Program-made: the position numbers and the translations under genes
Notes under the pieces: generated by a model
Database searches by the model: none
What the model saw: only the letters and a program-made list of their open reading frames with translations
What the model was told of the DNA's origin: nothing
In this document: piece after piece, positions 51,243 through 59,825 of the stretch
Numbering within the stretch: position 1 is the first letter of the stretch
Layout: each line of letters opens with the position of its first letter
Assembly (NCBI GenBank): GCA_035525225.1
Contig: DATLFA010000081.1
Location: forward strand, 1 to 64,000
DNA length: 64,000 nucleotides
Direction of reading: 5' to 3'
Source: DATLFA01 sp035525225
GTDB lineage: Bacteria; Actinomycetota; Acidimicrobiia; Acidimicrobiales; WLNW01

Positions 51243-53636
51243 TCACCTGATGGCCAAGTCTGGTCGCGTGATCGGATCGCCTTGGATCGCGCACCACACC
51301 GCTGCAGGTGTCAGTGGCATCTCCGCGTGGCGCAACTGCAGCGCGTCGAGCACCGCGTTGACCACCGCGGCCGGGGAACCGACGGTCGCCGATTCACCTA
51401 CACCCTTCGCGCCGATCGGATGGTGCGGCGACGGCGTCACGGTCTCCCCCAACTCCCAACTCGGGCACTCCATCGACGTGGGCAACAAATAGTCCATGAA
51501 CGATCCGCCGAGATGGTTGCCGCTCTCGTCGAACGCCATCACCTCCATCAGCGCCATGCCGATGCCGTCTGCAAGACCACCGTGAATCTGACCTTCTACG
51601 ATCATCGGGTTGATGCGCGGCCCGCAGTCGTCGACGGCGATGAAGCGGCGCACTTTGACCTGACCGGTGCCCTTGTCGACATCGACCACGCAGATGTACG
51701 CCCCGAAGGGATATGTCAGGTTGGGCGGGTTGTAGACCGCCGTGGCGTCGAGATGACCTTCGACGCCCTCTGGCAACTCGAGGCTGCCATGCGACGCGAA
51801 CGCGATCTCCTGGATTGTCTTGCCCTTCTCATGATCGCCCTTCACGAACCAGCGGCCGTGCTCCCATTCGAGATCGTCGACCGAGCATTCGAGCGCGGCC
51901 GCCGCGATGATCTTCGCCTTGTCCTTGACACGGCGGGCGACAACGGCCGCTGCCGCGCCGGACACCGGAGTCGAGCGCGACCCATACGTACCGAGACCGA
52001 ATGGCGTGTTGTCCGTGTCGCCATGGAGCACTTCTATGTCCTCCGGCGGCAGCCCGAGCTCTTGTGCGACGATCTGCGCGAACGTCGTCTCGTGGCCCTG
52101 TCCTTGCGACTGCACGCTGAGCCGCAACTGTGCCTTGCCGGTCGGATGCACGCGCAACTCGCAGCCGTCGGCCATCCCGAGACCGAGTATGTCCATGTGC
52201 TTGCGCGGCCCGGCACCGACGCCCTCGGTGAAGAACGACAGGCCAATGCCCATCAGCTCGCCCTTGGCTCGTTTGTCGGCCTGCTCCTTGCGGAGCTCGT
52301 CGTAACCCGCGATGCGCATCGCCTCCCGCAGCGCGCGCGGGTAGTCACCGGAGTCGTACTCCCACCCGGTCGGGGTCGTGTACGGGAACTGCTCGGGACG
52401 CAACAGGTTCTTCATCCGCAGTTCAGCCGGATCCATCTTCAACTCGAAGGCGAGACAGTCGACCATGCGCTCGACCAGGTACGCGGCCTCGGTGATGCGG
52501 AACGAGCACGCGTAGGCGACGCCCCCGGGTGACTTGTTGGTGTAGACGGCGGTGACCTTGCAGTGGGCGGCCGGGTAGTCGTACGAGCCAGTGAATATGT
52601 GAAAGAAGCCGGCCGGATATTTTGTGGGCTGCGCAACCCCGTTGAACGCACCGTGATCGGCGAGCACATCGACGCGCAGGCCCAGGATCTTGCCGTCTTT
52701 CGTCGCGGCGATCTCGCCGTCCATGTGATAGTCGCGGGCGAACGACGTCGACATGAGGTTCTCTGAACGATCCTCCACCCACTTGACCGGCTTGCCCGTC
52801 AGTATCGACCCCACCACCGAGCAGACGTAGCCCGGATAGATGCCGACCTTGTTGCCGAAGCCGCCTCCGATGTCGGGAGAGATGATGCGAATCTTGTGCT
52901 CGGGCAGGCCCGCCACGAGCGCGTACAACGTGCGGTGGGCGTGCGGCGCCTGGGTCGTCGTCCACATCGTCAACTGACCCGTCACCTTGTCCATCGAGGC
53001 GACCGACCCGCACGTCTCCATGGGTGCCGGGTGCACGCGCGGATAGATCATGGACTGCCGCACGACGACGTCGGCTGCGGCGAAGGCGGCGTCGCACTTC
53101 TCCTCGTCCCCCGCCTCCCAGTCGTAGATGTGATTGTCAGTGCGGCCTTCGAGATCGTCGCGGATCACCGGTGCGACCGGGTCCATGGCGGTACGAGCGT
53201 CGGAGACTGCGGGCAGCGGCTCGTACTCGACGTTGATCAATTCAAGTGCGTCACGCGCGGAGTAGTGGTCTTCGGCGACGACGAACGCCACCTCTTGGCC
53301 CTGGAACCGCACCTTGTCGGTGCACAACACCGATTGCACGTCCATCGACAACGTCGGCATCCACGCCAGCTTCAACGACTCCAGCAACGTACCGGTGATC
53401 ACCGCCTTGACCTTCGGGTGTGCTTCGGCGGCACTCGTGTCGATCGAGACGATCCGCGCGTGCGCGTAGGCGCTGCGCAGCACCGCTCCGTGCAACATTC
53501 CCGGCAGGTTGACGTCGTCGACGAAGTTGCCCTTACCGCGCAAGAACCGCGCATCTTCCTTGCGGATCATGCGGCCGAATCCCATCGGATTGCCCGCGGG
53601 TGACAGTGCTGCTTCGGGCACAGTGGGGGCGGTCAT
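51243..53636 (-). CDS. coxL: Aerobic CO dehydrogenase large subunit CoxL (form I motif)
   Basis: A 797-aa molybdenum subunit. The active-site loop is AYACSFR, Cys at 377, which fits the form I CODH signature AYXCSFR; the more usual X is Arg. Other motifs: RKEDARFLRGKGNFVDDVNL, DIGGGFGNKVG, SQGQGHETTFAQI and KGVGESATVGSPA with the catalytic Glu in place. It would hold the Mo-S-Cu cluster oxidising CO + H2O to CO2. ATG 53636 overlaps the coxS stop by ATGA. Compared with the second Mo hydroxylase in the window, this one has a complete active site. Confidence 0.9.
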   Translation of the reverse strand: MTAPTVPEAALSPAGNPMGFGRMIRKEDARFLRGKGNFVDDVNLPGMLHGAVLRSAYAHARIVSIDTSAAEAHPKVKAVITGTLLESLKLAWMPTLSMDVQSVLCTDKVRFQGQEVAFVVAEDHYSARDALELINVEYEPLPAVSDARTAMDPVAPVIRDDLEGRTDNHIYDWEAGDEEKCDAAFAAADVVVRQSMIYPRVHPAPMETCGSVASMDKVTGQLTMWTTTQAPHAHRTLYALVAGLPEHKIRIISPDIGGGFGNKVGIYPGYVCSVVGSILTGKPVKWVEDRSENLMSTSFARDYHMDGEIAATKDGKILGLRVDVLADHGAFNGVAQPTKYPAGFFHIFTGSYDYPAAHCKVTAVYTNKSPGGVAYACSFRITEAAYLVERMVDCLAFELKMDPAELRMKNLLRPEQFPYTTPTGWEYDSGDYPRALREAMRIAGYDELRKEQADKRAKGELMGIGLSFFTEGVGAGPRKHMDILGLGMADGCELRVHPTGKAQLRLSVQSQGQGHETTFAQIVAQELGLPPEDIEVLHGDTDNTPFGLGTYGSRSTPVSGAAAAVVARRVKDKAKIIAAAALECSVDDLEWEHGRWFVKGDHEKGKTIQEIAFASHGSLELPEGVEGHLDATAVYNPPNLTYPFGAYICVVDVDKGTGQVKVRRFIAVDDCGPRINPMIVEGQIHGGLADGIGMALMEVMAFDESGNHLGGSFMDYLLPTSMECPSWELGETVTPSPHHPIGAKGVGESATVGSPAAVVNAVLDALQLRHAEMPLTPAAVWCAIQGDPITRPDLAIR

Positions 53637-54112
53637 GCCGACGCTCCTTCGTTGGCCGAATGCGTGGCTGCCCAACGGACTGCGCGCACGATGTTCTCGT
53701 AGCCGGTGCAGCGACAGATGTTGCCGCTGATGCACTCGCGGATGGTGGTCTCGTCGGGGTTGGCTTCCCGGTCGAGCAGCCAACGCGCCGTCATCATCAT
53801 GCCCGGCGTGCAGAAGCCACATTGCAGGCCGTGCTCTTTCATGAACCCTTCCTGCACCGGGTCGAGTGCGCCGTCCTGTTCGAGATCCTCGACGGTGCGA
53901 ATCGTTCGCCCTGCGGCCATCACCGCGAGTGTCGTGCAACTCTTGACTGGAACGCCATCGACCCACAGCACGCACGCGCCGCAATTGGAAGTGTCGCAAC
54001 CCCAGTGCGTGCCGGTGAGGCCGAGTTGATTGCGGATGAAGTGCACGAGCAACAGACGCGGCTCCACATCGTCGGTAACTTCGTGTCCGTTGACGGTCAT
54101 GGTTACTTGCAT
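53633..54112 (-). CDS. coxS: CO dehydrogenase small [2Fe-2S] subunit CoxS
   Basis: A 159-aa protein with two [2Fe-2S] clusters: the plant-ferredoxin-type Cys set HWGCDTSNCGACVLWVDG and KSCTTLAV, then the helical-domain set LQCGFCTPGMMM and CISGNICRCTGYENIV. All eight cysteines are in place. It passes electrons from the Mo site to the FAD subunit. ATG 54112 follows GAGGAGAGGA and overlaps the coxM stop (TGATG). It is flanked by coxM and coxL in the standard M-S-L order. Confidence 0.95.
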   Translation of the reverse strand: MQVTMTVNGHEVTDDVEPRLLLVHFIRNQLGLTGTHWGCDTSNCGACVLWVDGVPVKSCTTLAVMAAGRTIRTVEDLEQDGALDPVQEGFMKEHGLQCGFCTPGMMMTARWLLDREANPDETTIRECISGNICRCTGYENIVRAVRWAATHSANEGASA

Positions 54113-54986
54113 CAGTTGTCCTCTCCTCGTGCCCGTGCCGCCGAGCGGGTGAGCGCGCGAACCGTGAGTTCACGCGCGAGGTGGCGCTTGTACTCGATGG
54201 GCCCGCGCTGGTCCGCTTGTGGCGCGCAGCGGTCATGCGCCAGTTGCCCCGCGGCGGCGAAGTGCTCCGCCGTTGCCGCTTTGCCCCGAAGATAGTCTTC
54301 GGCCGCAGCGCAAGTGAAGTGCTCCGCACCCACCGCAGTGAGACCGATCCCGCAGTCGGCCACGATGTCCCCTCGAAGCTGCACGAACACTCCCGCGGCG
54401 GCTATGGCCCAGTCACCGGCTCGCCGTTCGACCTTCTCGTAGGCGCTGCCCGCACCGGACGGATCGGCACTCGCACCTCGGTAACGATCTCGGATGGTCC
54501 CACCACCGTTTGGTAGGGACCATCGTGGAACTCGCGCGCCGCGACCGTGCGCGTCGTAGACGACGACCGGATCACCACTGTCGCTCGTAGCGCAGCCCCG
54601 ACCGCCGAGAGATCCTCGCTGGGGTCGGCCTGACAGAGCGAACCCCCGATCGTGCCGCGGTTGCGAACTATCGGATCCGCAATCACGCGTTCTGCATCGC
54701 GGAAGATCTGGTAGTGCTCCGCGAGTAGCGGCGAATCCAAGAGTTCCGCGTGCCGTGTCATCGCGCCTATTGCGATCTCGTCGCGCTCGATTCGGATATA
54801 CGAGAGATCCGTGAGGTCGTTGATGTCGACGAGCATCTCGGGTCGAGACAGCCGCAACTTCATCATCGGCAGCAGGCTGTGACCGCCAGCGATGAGGCGG
54901 GCCTCAGGTCCGTGTCGTTCGAGCAGCGCAAGCGCGTGGTCGACACTGGTGGCGCGTTCGTACTCGAACGGCGCGGGTACTTGCAT
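54112..54986 (-). pseudogene. coxM: CO dehydrogenase FAD subunit CoxM, one-base frameshift
   Basis: ATG 54986 (after GGGAGGGG) starts MQVPAPFEYERATSVDHALA; AGGHSLLPMMKLRLSRP and NRGTIGGSLCQADPSED are the FAD-binding motifs of the CoxM/FAD_binding_5 family. Near 54455-54458 the frame breaks: IVTEVRVPIRP continues properly only one base over as AGSAYEKVERRAGDWAI, AAAGVFVQLRGDIVADCGIG and so on to ARARGEDN. One added base gives 292 codons, close to the roughly 288 aa of known CoxM. The lost base would be a G in a GG/GGG run. If real, electron transfer from CODH would be lost; if a sequencing error, the operon is complete. Confidence 0.85.
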
Positions 54987-55064
54987 GTCCGCCCCTCCCT
55001 GCGCGGCCCGTTCCCCCAGGGCCGCCTGCGCATCATCAACCCGCAGCACCCGCCCGTCCATAGC

Positions 55065-55086
55065 CGCCTAAGCGTTCGCTTAGGCG
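55065..55086. promoter_or_regulatory. Perfect inverted repeat between coxM and a divergent LysR gene
   Basis: CGCCTAAGCG-TT-CGCTTAGGCG: 10-bp perfect arms around TT. It lies in the 138-bp gap between coxM (start 54986, minus) and the LysR gene (start 55125, plus). It contains a TAAGCG/CGCTTA core compatible with a dimer site. It is the best candidate for the binding site of the adjacent LysR protein, although LysR sites usually show shorter interrupted T-N11-A arms and this symmetry is also TetR-like. Confidence 0.6.
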
Positions 55087-55124
55087 CGATTCGCGGGCGC
55101 GCGTGGGTGTGCGATGATGCAGAT

Positions 55125-56090
55125 GTGACCCTCACGCAACTCGAGGCGTTTGTACTGGTCGCACGGCTCGGATCGGTGAAGGCCGCCGCACAAGCGCTGA
55201 ACGTGAGCGAGCCTGCGGTCTCGGGTGCCCTCGCGGTATTGCGACAACATTTGGGCGACCCGCTGGTGACGCGCACCCCGAACGGCATGGTCCTCACCCC
55301 TGGTGGTCAGCGCCTCGTGAGTATCGCGTCGCAGATGATCTCACTGGCGGCGGAAGCAGAGTCCGCGATCCGCCAGGTGACCGGCGCGCCCGAGCGCCTC
55401 CGCATCGTCGCCACCAGCACAGCGGCCGAGTTCGCAGTGCCGCCGTTGCTCGAAGCATTCACCACGCGCAATGGCAACATCGAGGCGACCGTCGGAGTCG
55501 CGGCGACGAGCGAGATGACCGCACTGCTCCACGAACGGTTGGCCGATATGCCCATCAGCCCACGATTGACCGGTGCTGCCGCGGCGTCACTCGTGAGCGA
55601 GCCCGTGTTCCGCTATCGCCTCGTCGTCGTTGCCGGCCCTTCACACCGGCTGGCCGACTGCCCCACCGTACCCATCAACACACTGACCAACGAGGATTGG
55701 CTCGTCGACCCGTCAGGAGCGGATCCGTCTACCGAAGTAGCCATCCTTCTCGCCCGCTTGCACGTGCCCGTCGAACGCATCCGGGTGTTCCCGAATCAAG
55801 CCGCCGCGCTCGCCGCAGTCGCCGACGGGCAGGGTGTCGCGCCCGCAATCGGCCATCTCGTGCAACGCGAGTTCGATCGCCGGCGATTGGTGCCGCTGCG
55901 CGTGAACGGGACACCGCTCGAGCTGTATTGGTACGCGACCATGCTGCCGAGCGACCGAAGGACACCGGCAACCAGCGCACTGCGTCGGTTCTTGAGCACC
56001 CCCGACGCGATGCAGGCGATGCATCGCAGCGACGGCGGAGTGCCGGCGAGCCGTTTCCGGCCACCGGTGTACGTCACCCTCTGGAGCTGA
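55125..56090 (+). CDS. LysR-family regulator, probably of the cox operon
   Basis: A 321-aa LysR-type protein starting at GTG 55125. N-terminal wHTH: MTLTQLEAFVLVARLGSVKA, AAQALNVSEPAVSGALAVLR, QHLGDPLVTRTPNGMVLTPG. The C-terminal periplasmic-binding-like ligand domain contains RLRIVATSTAAEFAVPPLLE and AALAAVADGQGVAPAIGHLV. LysR genes next to cox clusters control CODH expression in several Actinomycetota. The divergent layout and shared operator region support that here. The open frame upstream of 55125 reads through the operator and is not used. Confidence 0.88.
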   Translation: MTLTQLEAFVLVARLGSVKAAAQALNVSEPAVSGALAVLRQHLGDPLVTRTPNGMVLTPGGQRLVSIASQMISLAAEAESAIRQVTGAPERLRIVATSTAAEFAVPPLLEAFTTRNGNIEATVGVAATSEMTALLHERLADMPISPRLTGAAAASLVSEPVFRYRLVVVAGPSHRLADCPTVPINTLTNEDWLVDPSGADPSTEVAILLARLHVPVERIRVFPNQAAALAAVADGQGVAPAIGHLVQREFDRRRLVPLRVNGTPLELYWYATMLPSDRRTPATSALRRFLSTPDAMQAMHRSDGGVPASRFRPPVYVTLWS

Positions 56091-56187
56091 GTGCCTGCAG
56101 TCCTGCGATGAGCGTTGCCTGTTCTTCGGGCGTCAATCTTGCTTCACGGTGAAGCTCGAACCATGTGTACTTCGCGGGTGGCCTGTC
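56074..56187 (-). pseudogene. C-terminal fragment of a haem-binding-domain protein
   Basis: The frame reads DRPPAKYTWFELHREARLTP then EEQATLIAGLQALSSRG to a stop. This resembles the end of small haem-binding-domain (Haem_bd, DUF-type c-haem) proteins, which close with (M)PP-x-x-Y-x-x-x-H-x-x-ARLT-x-E-E-(R/Q)-x-x-L. The H and PP of that end motif are present. Nothing resembling the N-terminal CxxCH half lies further upstream on this strand. It is squeezed between the 3' end of the LysR gene (overlap 17 bp) and the c-di-GMP gene, so it is a remnant. Confidence 0.5.
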
Positions 56188-56313
56188 ACGGCACCTCGAA
56201 GTTCGCGCGGCCCGCAAACCTACGGCCTCATCGTCGATACCGGGCGGCGTCGACCACCGACGATGACGCGAACGCGCCATTCAGGGCAGGTTCGAACGCG
56301 TCGACCTGAGAGC

Positions 56314-59070
56314 ATGGCGGCACTTCGGAAAACAGCGGTCAGCCGCGCTATGGCGAACCCTCGACCCGATCCTCGGGCATCGCCACCCGGGGTGAGCGCG
56401 CTATCCACTCGACGCCGGCCCGTCGCGGGCGTCACCGCCCGGCTCATCGCCCTTGTGCTCTTGCCGGTCACTGTCCTGTGCCTTTTTGCCAGCACTGCGG
56501 TCATGGCGCACTGGTCGACCGCAACTCGCGCCGCCACTGTCGATGAAAGCGTCGGCGAGCTGGCCCTCTTGGTCGAGCTGCGCGATGCCCTTCGCGAGCA
56601 GCAATCCGTTGCCGCGTTCGCGGTTCGCTTCCTCGAACTCGGCGTCACGCCGGACCAAGCAACGACCTTCATCGGCGTCGACTGGACTTCACAGATTGCT
56701 CCGGCTCGCGCACAAGGCGATAACGCCATCCGACAACTTGGAGATCGAACCCCGGTCACCGCTGCCGCGATGCAGGCGCTCTATACCGATATCGACGCCG
56801 GTGCCGTCACCTCGGCTGCCGCGGTACAGCGGCTCGACGGATTCGGGCAGGCGGTCGACGACGCGGAGACGCGCGGGCTCGATCGGCTCGAGGTCGACGC
56901 GCGTCAGACCACGCTGATCGCGCCGTTGAAATCGCTGCGCGAAGCGAGTGGCGCGCTGGATGCGGCAACCCCGCGGGTCGTCGATCTGAGTGCAATCTGG
57001 TTCCCCTCACCCTCCGACACCGCGCAATCGACCGGCGCGGCGCTGGCCCGCCTGGGCGCAGGCAACGCGGACTACCAGCACCGCATCGAATCACTCCGAG
57101 TACTCGGCGTGCGCAGCATCGTCACCGAGCTCGAGCGGATCGAAGCAGATCCCCAAGTCCAACTCTTCTACCGAGCGGTCGAGGCCGCCGTGCGCGGTGA
57201 ACCGCTCACGGCCCCCGGTGATGCCCCCGACCTCGAAAAGGTGGCGGCCACATTCCGCGGTCATTTCGTTCTCGACGAGTTTCTCGCGAGCCTCGTCGCG
57301 ACAGCAGCCGTTGCGGTGCGCGACGAGGCGCGACTTCTCGCCGCATCGGAACGCACCGACTTCGTGACGTGGGCTGCGGGTGCCGCCGCGCTGGCGCTGT
57401 TGTCGATCGTCATCGCTCTGCGCCTTGCCCGCTCTATCTCGACGCCGCTCAAGGACCTGGCCAGCTTCGCTCATGCGGTCAACGAGGGCAACCTCGACAT
57501 CGGGCCGTCTCGAGCTCGAAATCACGGGCCCCGCGAGACTCGAGTGGCCTTCAGCGTGTTCACCGACCTCGTATCCAACTTGCAGTTGCTCGATGCGAAG
57601 GCCAATGCGCTGGCCCACCTGGATTTCGACAATGCCGCGCTGCGCGAGCCCCTGCCCGGGCGCCTCGGCCGTTCACTCGAGAGTTCCGTGGCGTTGCTGT
57701 CAGGTTCGATCGTCGAGCGCGACCACCTTCAGATTCACCTCGCGCACCAGGCCACTCATGATTCGCTGACGGGCATCTTGAACCGGCCCGCTGCCATCAC
57801 CGGAATCCAAGCGGCGATGAACCGCGCCGCACGGACCGGTGCAACGACCGGCGTACTGTTCGTGGATCTCAACGAGTTCAAGGCAGTGAACGACAGCCAC
57901 GGTCACGAAGTCGGCGACGAGGTACTACGCCAGATTGCCTCGCGTGTGTCGGTCGGAATGCGCAGCGGTGACTTCGTGGCCCGGCTCGGAGGCGACGAAT
58001 TCGTGGTCGTCGCCGAGGCGATCGCCGGAGTCGCCGAGGCAACCGAACTGGCGCGGCGGATCGTCGAGACGGTCACGCAACCCATCGAAATCGGATCGTT
58101 GAGCGTTTCGGTCGGCGCCGCCATAGGAGTCGCCCTCACACTCGACGGCCCTGAGGACCCGTCGCGGCTGCTGGCGCGCGCCGATGCCGCGATGTACCGG
58201 GCGAAGCAACATGATGGGTCGAACATCGAGATCTTCGACGCGGACCTGCAGCGCCAGATGATCCAGCGCGAGGACATCGAGACCGCGCTCACCGCGGCGC
58301 TGGCCGATCCGACAAACGACGAGCTCGAGTTGCACTACCAACCGGTGTTGCATATCGCGTCGGGGAAGATGGTCGCCGCGGAAGCACTCATCCGCTGGGA
58401 TCGACCGGGCCACGGGCTGATGCAACCCGACGAGTTCATTCCCGTTGCCGAGGCAACCGCGCTCATCATCGAGATCGACCGCTGGGTCCTCGCCGAAGCC
58501 GCCCGCCAGCTGGTCGTCTGGTCGACGGTTGCAGATCTCGCCGGACTCGAAGTGGCGGTCAACATCTCGGGGCGGCACCTGCTCAGCCGCCAGCTCCCCC
58601 AGCACATTCGAAACGTGCTCGAAGAGAGCGGCATCGATCCGCACCGGCTCACCATCGAGATCACCGAGACCGTACTGCTCACCGATCTCGTTGCCGCCGC
58701 TGCGGAACTCGACGAGGTGCGCGCGCTCGGCGTGCGGGTCGCCATCGACGACTTCGGCACCGGCTACACATCGCTGGCGGCTCTCCAACAGCTGCCGATC
58801 GACACGATCAAGATCGACCGCTCGTTCATCAGCCGACTCGACCTTCGCAAAGGCACCTCGCTCGTGCGCATGGTCACCGATCTGGGCCACGCCATCGACA
58901 TCACGATCGTCGCAGAAGGCGTCGAAACGAACGACGAGCGGAACGCTCTCCAGGCAATGGGCGCGGACTACATCCAGGGCTTCCTGCTCAGCAAACCGCT
59001 GCCGCCGCCCGCTTTCGAGGAATGGGCCCATCTGAACGCACGCGCACGCGCCGACGCATTCGTGCGGTAG
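56314..59070 (+). CDS. Membrane GGDEF-EAL cyclic-di-GMP enzyme
   Basis: A 918-aa protein. TM1 (GVTARLIALVLLPVTVLCLFA) is about residues 45-70, followed by a periplasmic helical sensor of roughly 300 residues, TM2 (WAAGAAALALLSIVIALRLA), a HAMP-like segment and a helical linker. The cyclase has DSLTGILNRPA, I-site RSGD five residues before LGGDEF (intact A-site). The phosphodiesterase has AAEALIRWDRP (EAL), IEITETVLL, DDFGTGYTSL and EGVETNDERN, all catalytic residues in place. Both activities look possible, with the GGDEF domain perhaps regulatory for EAL. The likely start is ATG 56314; Met 56350 is an alternative. Confidence 0.92.
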   Translation: MAALRKTAVSRAMANPRPDPRASPPGVSALSTRRRPVAGVTARLIALVLLPVTVLCLFASTAVMAHWSTATRAATVDESVGELALLVELRDALREQQSVAAFAVRFLELGVTPDQATTFIGVDWTSQIAPARAQGDNAIRQLGDRTPVTAAAMQALYTDIDAGAVTSAAAVQRLDGFGQAVDDAETRGLDRLEVDARQTTLIAPLKSLREASGALDAATPRVVDLSAIWFPSPSDTAQSTGAALARLGAGNADYQHRIESLRVLGVRSIVTELERIEADPQVQLFYRAVEAAVRGEPLTAPGDAPDLEKVAATFRGHFVLDEFLASLVATAAVAVRDEARLLAASERTDFVTWAAGAAALALLSIVIALRLARSISTPLKDLASFAHAVNEGNLDIGPSRARNHGPRETRVAFSVFTDLVSNLQLLDAKANALAHLDFDNAALREPLPGRLGRSLESSVALLSGSIVERDHLQIHLAHQATHDSLTGILNRPAAITGIQAAMNRAARTGATTGVLFVDLNEFKAVNDSHGHEVGDEVLRQIASRVSVGMRSGDFVARLGGDEFVVVAEAIAGVAEATELARRIVETVTQPIEIGSLSVSVGAAIGVALTLDGPEDPSRLLARADAAMYRAKQHDGSNIEIFDADLQRQMIQREDIETALTAALADPTNDELELHYQPVLHIASGKMVAAEALIRWDRPGHGLMQPDEFIPVAEATALIIEIDRWVLAEAARQLVVWSTVADLAGLEVAVNISGRHLLSRQLPQHIRNVLEESGIDPHRLTIEITETVLLTDLVAAAAELDEVRALGVRVAIDDFGTGYTSLAALQQLPIDTIKIDRSFISRLDLRKGTSLVRMVTDLGHAIDITIVAEGVETNDERNALQAMGADYIQGFLLSKPLPPPAFEEWAHLNARARADAFVR

Positions 59071-59102
59071 GTCCTTCCCCCTGCGGAGGGCAGCCCGGGC
59101 AC

Positions 59103-59825
59103 TCAGTCGTTCGGGTAGGCCACGATTCCTTCGCGCACCGCGGTGGAGACCGCTTCGAGCTTCGAATGGGCATCGAGCTTGGCGAGGATGTTGCGCACAT
59201 GGTTGCGCACCGTGTTCACGCTCAAATAGAGCCGTCGTGCGATCTGCTTGTTGGTCGATCCCGCGGCGATCAACCCGAGGATCTCGCGCTCCCGGGGAGT
59301 GAGATCGGAACCCAGTCCGCGGTAGGTCCGATGAAGTTCGTCGAGCAGCCCACCCGCCGCCCTCGCCGCGGCGGCGGCGCGCTCGAGCGCCCGAACGTGA
59401 CGGCGCTGAGACGACTCGTGATCGCGTCGGCGCAACGCGCTGTCGAGGCTGATGAGCAATTCGTTGGTGTCCCACGGCTTGATCACGTAGCCGAATGCTC
59501 CACGGTCGAACGCCGCTCCGGCCATGCGAGGATCGTCGAGGCCCGTCGCCATCACCACTGCGACGTCGGGGAAGTCGGCGGTCAGCTCCGCGAGAAGGTC
59601 GATGCCGGACTGGCCAGGCATCGTGATATCGCAGAGCACGACCGCGACATCGTGCTGCACGTCGAGCACTCCGAGGGCGGCTGCTCCGTTTGCGGCCTCG
59701 ACGCAGAAGTAGCCGTGACCGGTCAACACTCGCGCAGTGCTGAGGCGCAAGTCGTCGTCATCGTCGACGAGCAACACCTTGGTCGTCGGCTGCAGGCCTT
59801 CGATTGGTCCCAAGCTATGGACCAA
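59103..59825 (-). CDS. NarL/LuxR-type response regulator
   Basis: A 240-aa regulator. The receiver (KVLLVDDDDDLRLSTARVLT) has acidic pocket DDD, phosphoacceptor Asp in VVLCDITMPGQSG, and conserved Lys in YVIKPWDTNELL. A coiled linker (RRRDHESSQRRHVRALERAAA) leads to the LuxR HTH LTPREREILGLIAAGSTNKQ and IARRLYLSVNTVRNHVRNIL. Its 5' end overlaps the histidine kinase gene by 11 bp, so kinase and regulator form a cognate pair. It may also act with the c-di-GMP enzyme, which is convergent. Confidence 0.92.
   Translation of the reverse strand: MVHSLGPIEGLQPTTKVLLVDDDDDLRLSTARVLTGHGYFCVEAANGAAALGVLDVQHDVAVVLCDITMPGQSGIDLLAELTADFPDVAVVMATGLDDPRMAGAAFDRGAFGYVIKPWDTNELLISLDSALRRRDHESSQRRHVRALERAAAAARAAGGLLDELHRTYRGLGSDLTPREREILGLIAAGSTNKQIARRLYLSVNTVRNHVRNILAKLDAHSKLEAVSTAVREGIVAYPND

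Noticed and set aside
57925..59475. 516-aa minus-strand frame opposite the GGDEF-EAL gene
   Set aside because: Shadow of perfectly conserved c-di-GMP motifs on the plus strand.
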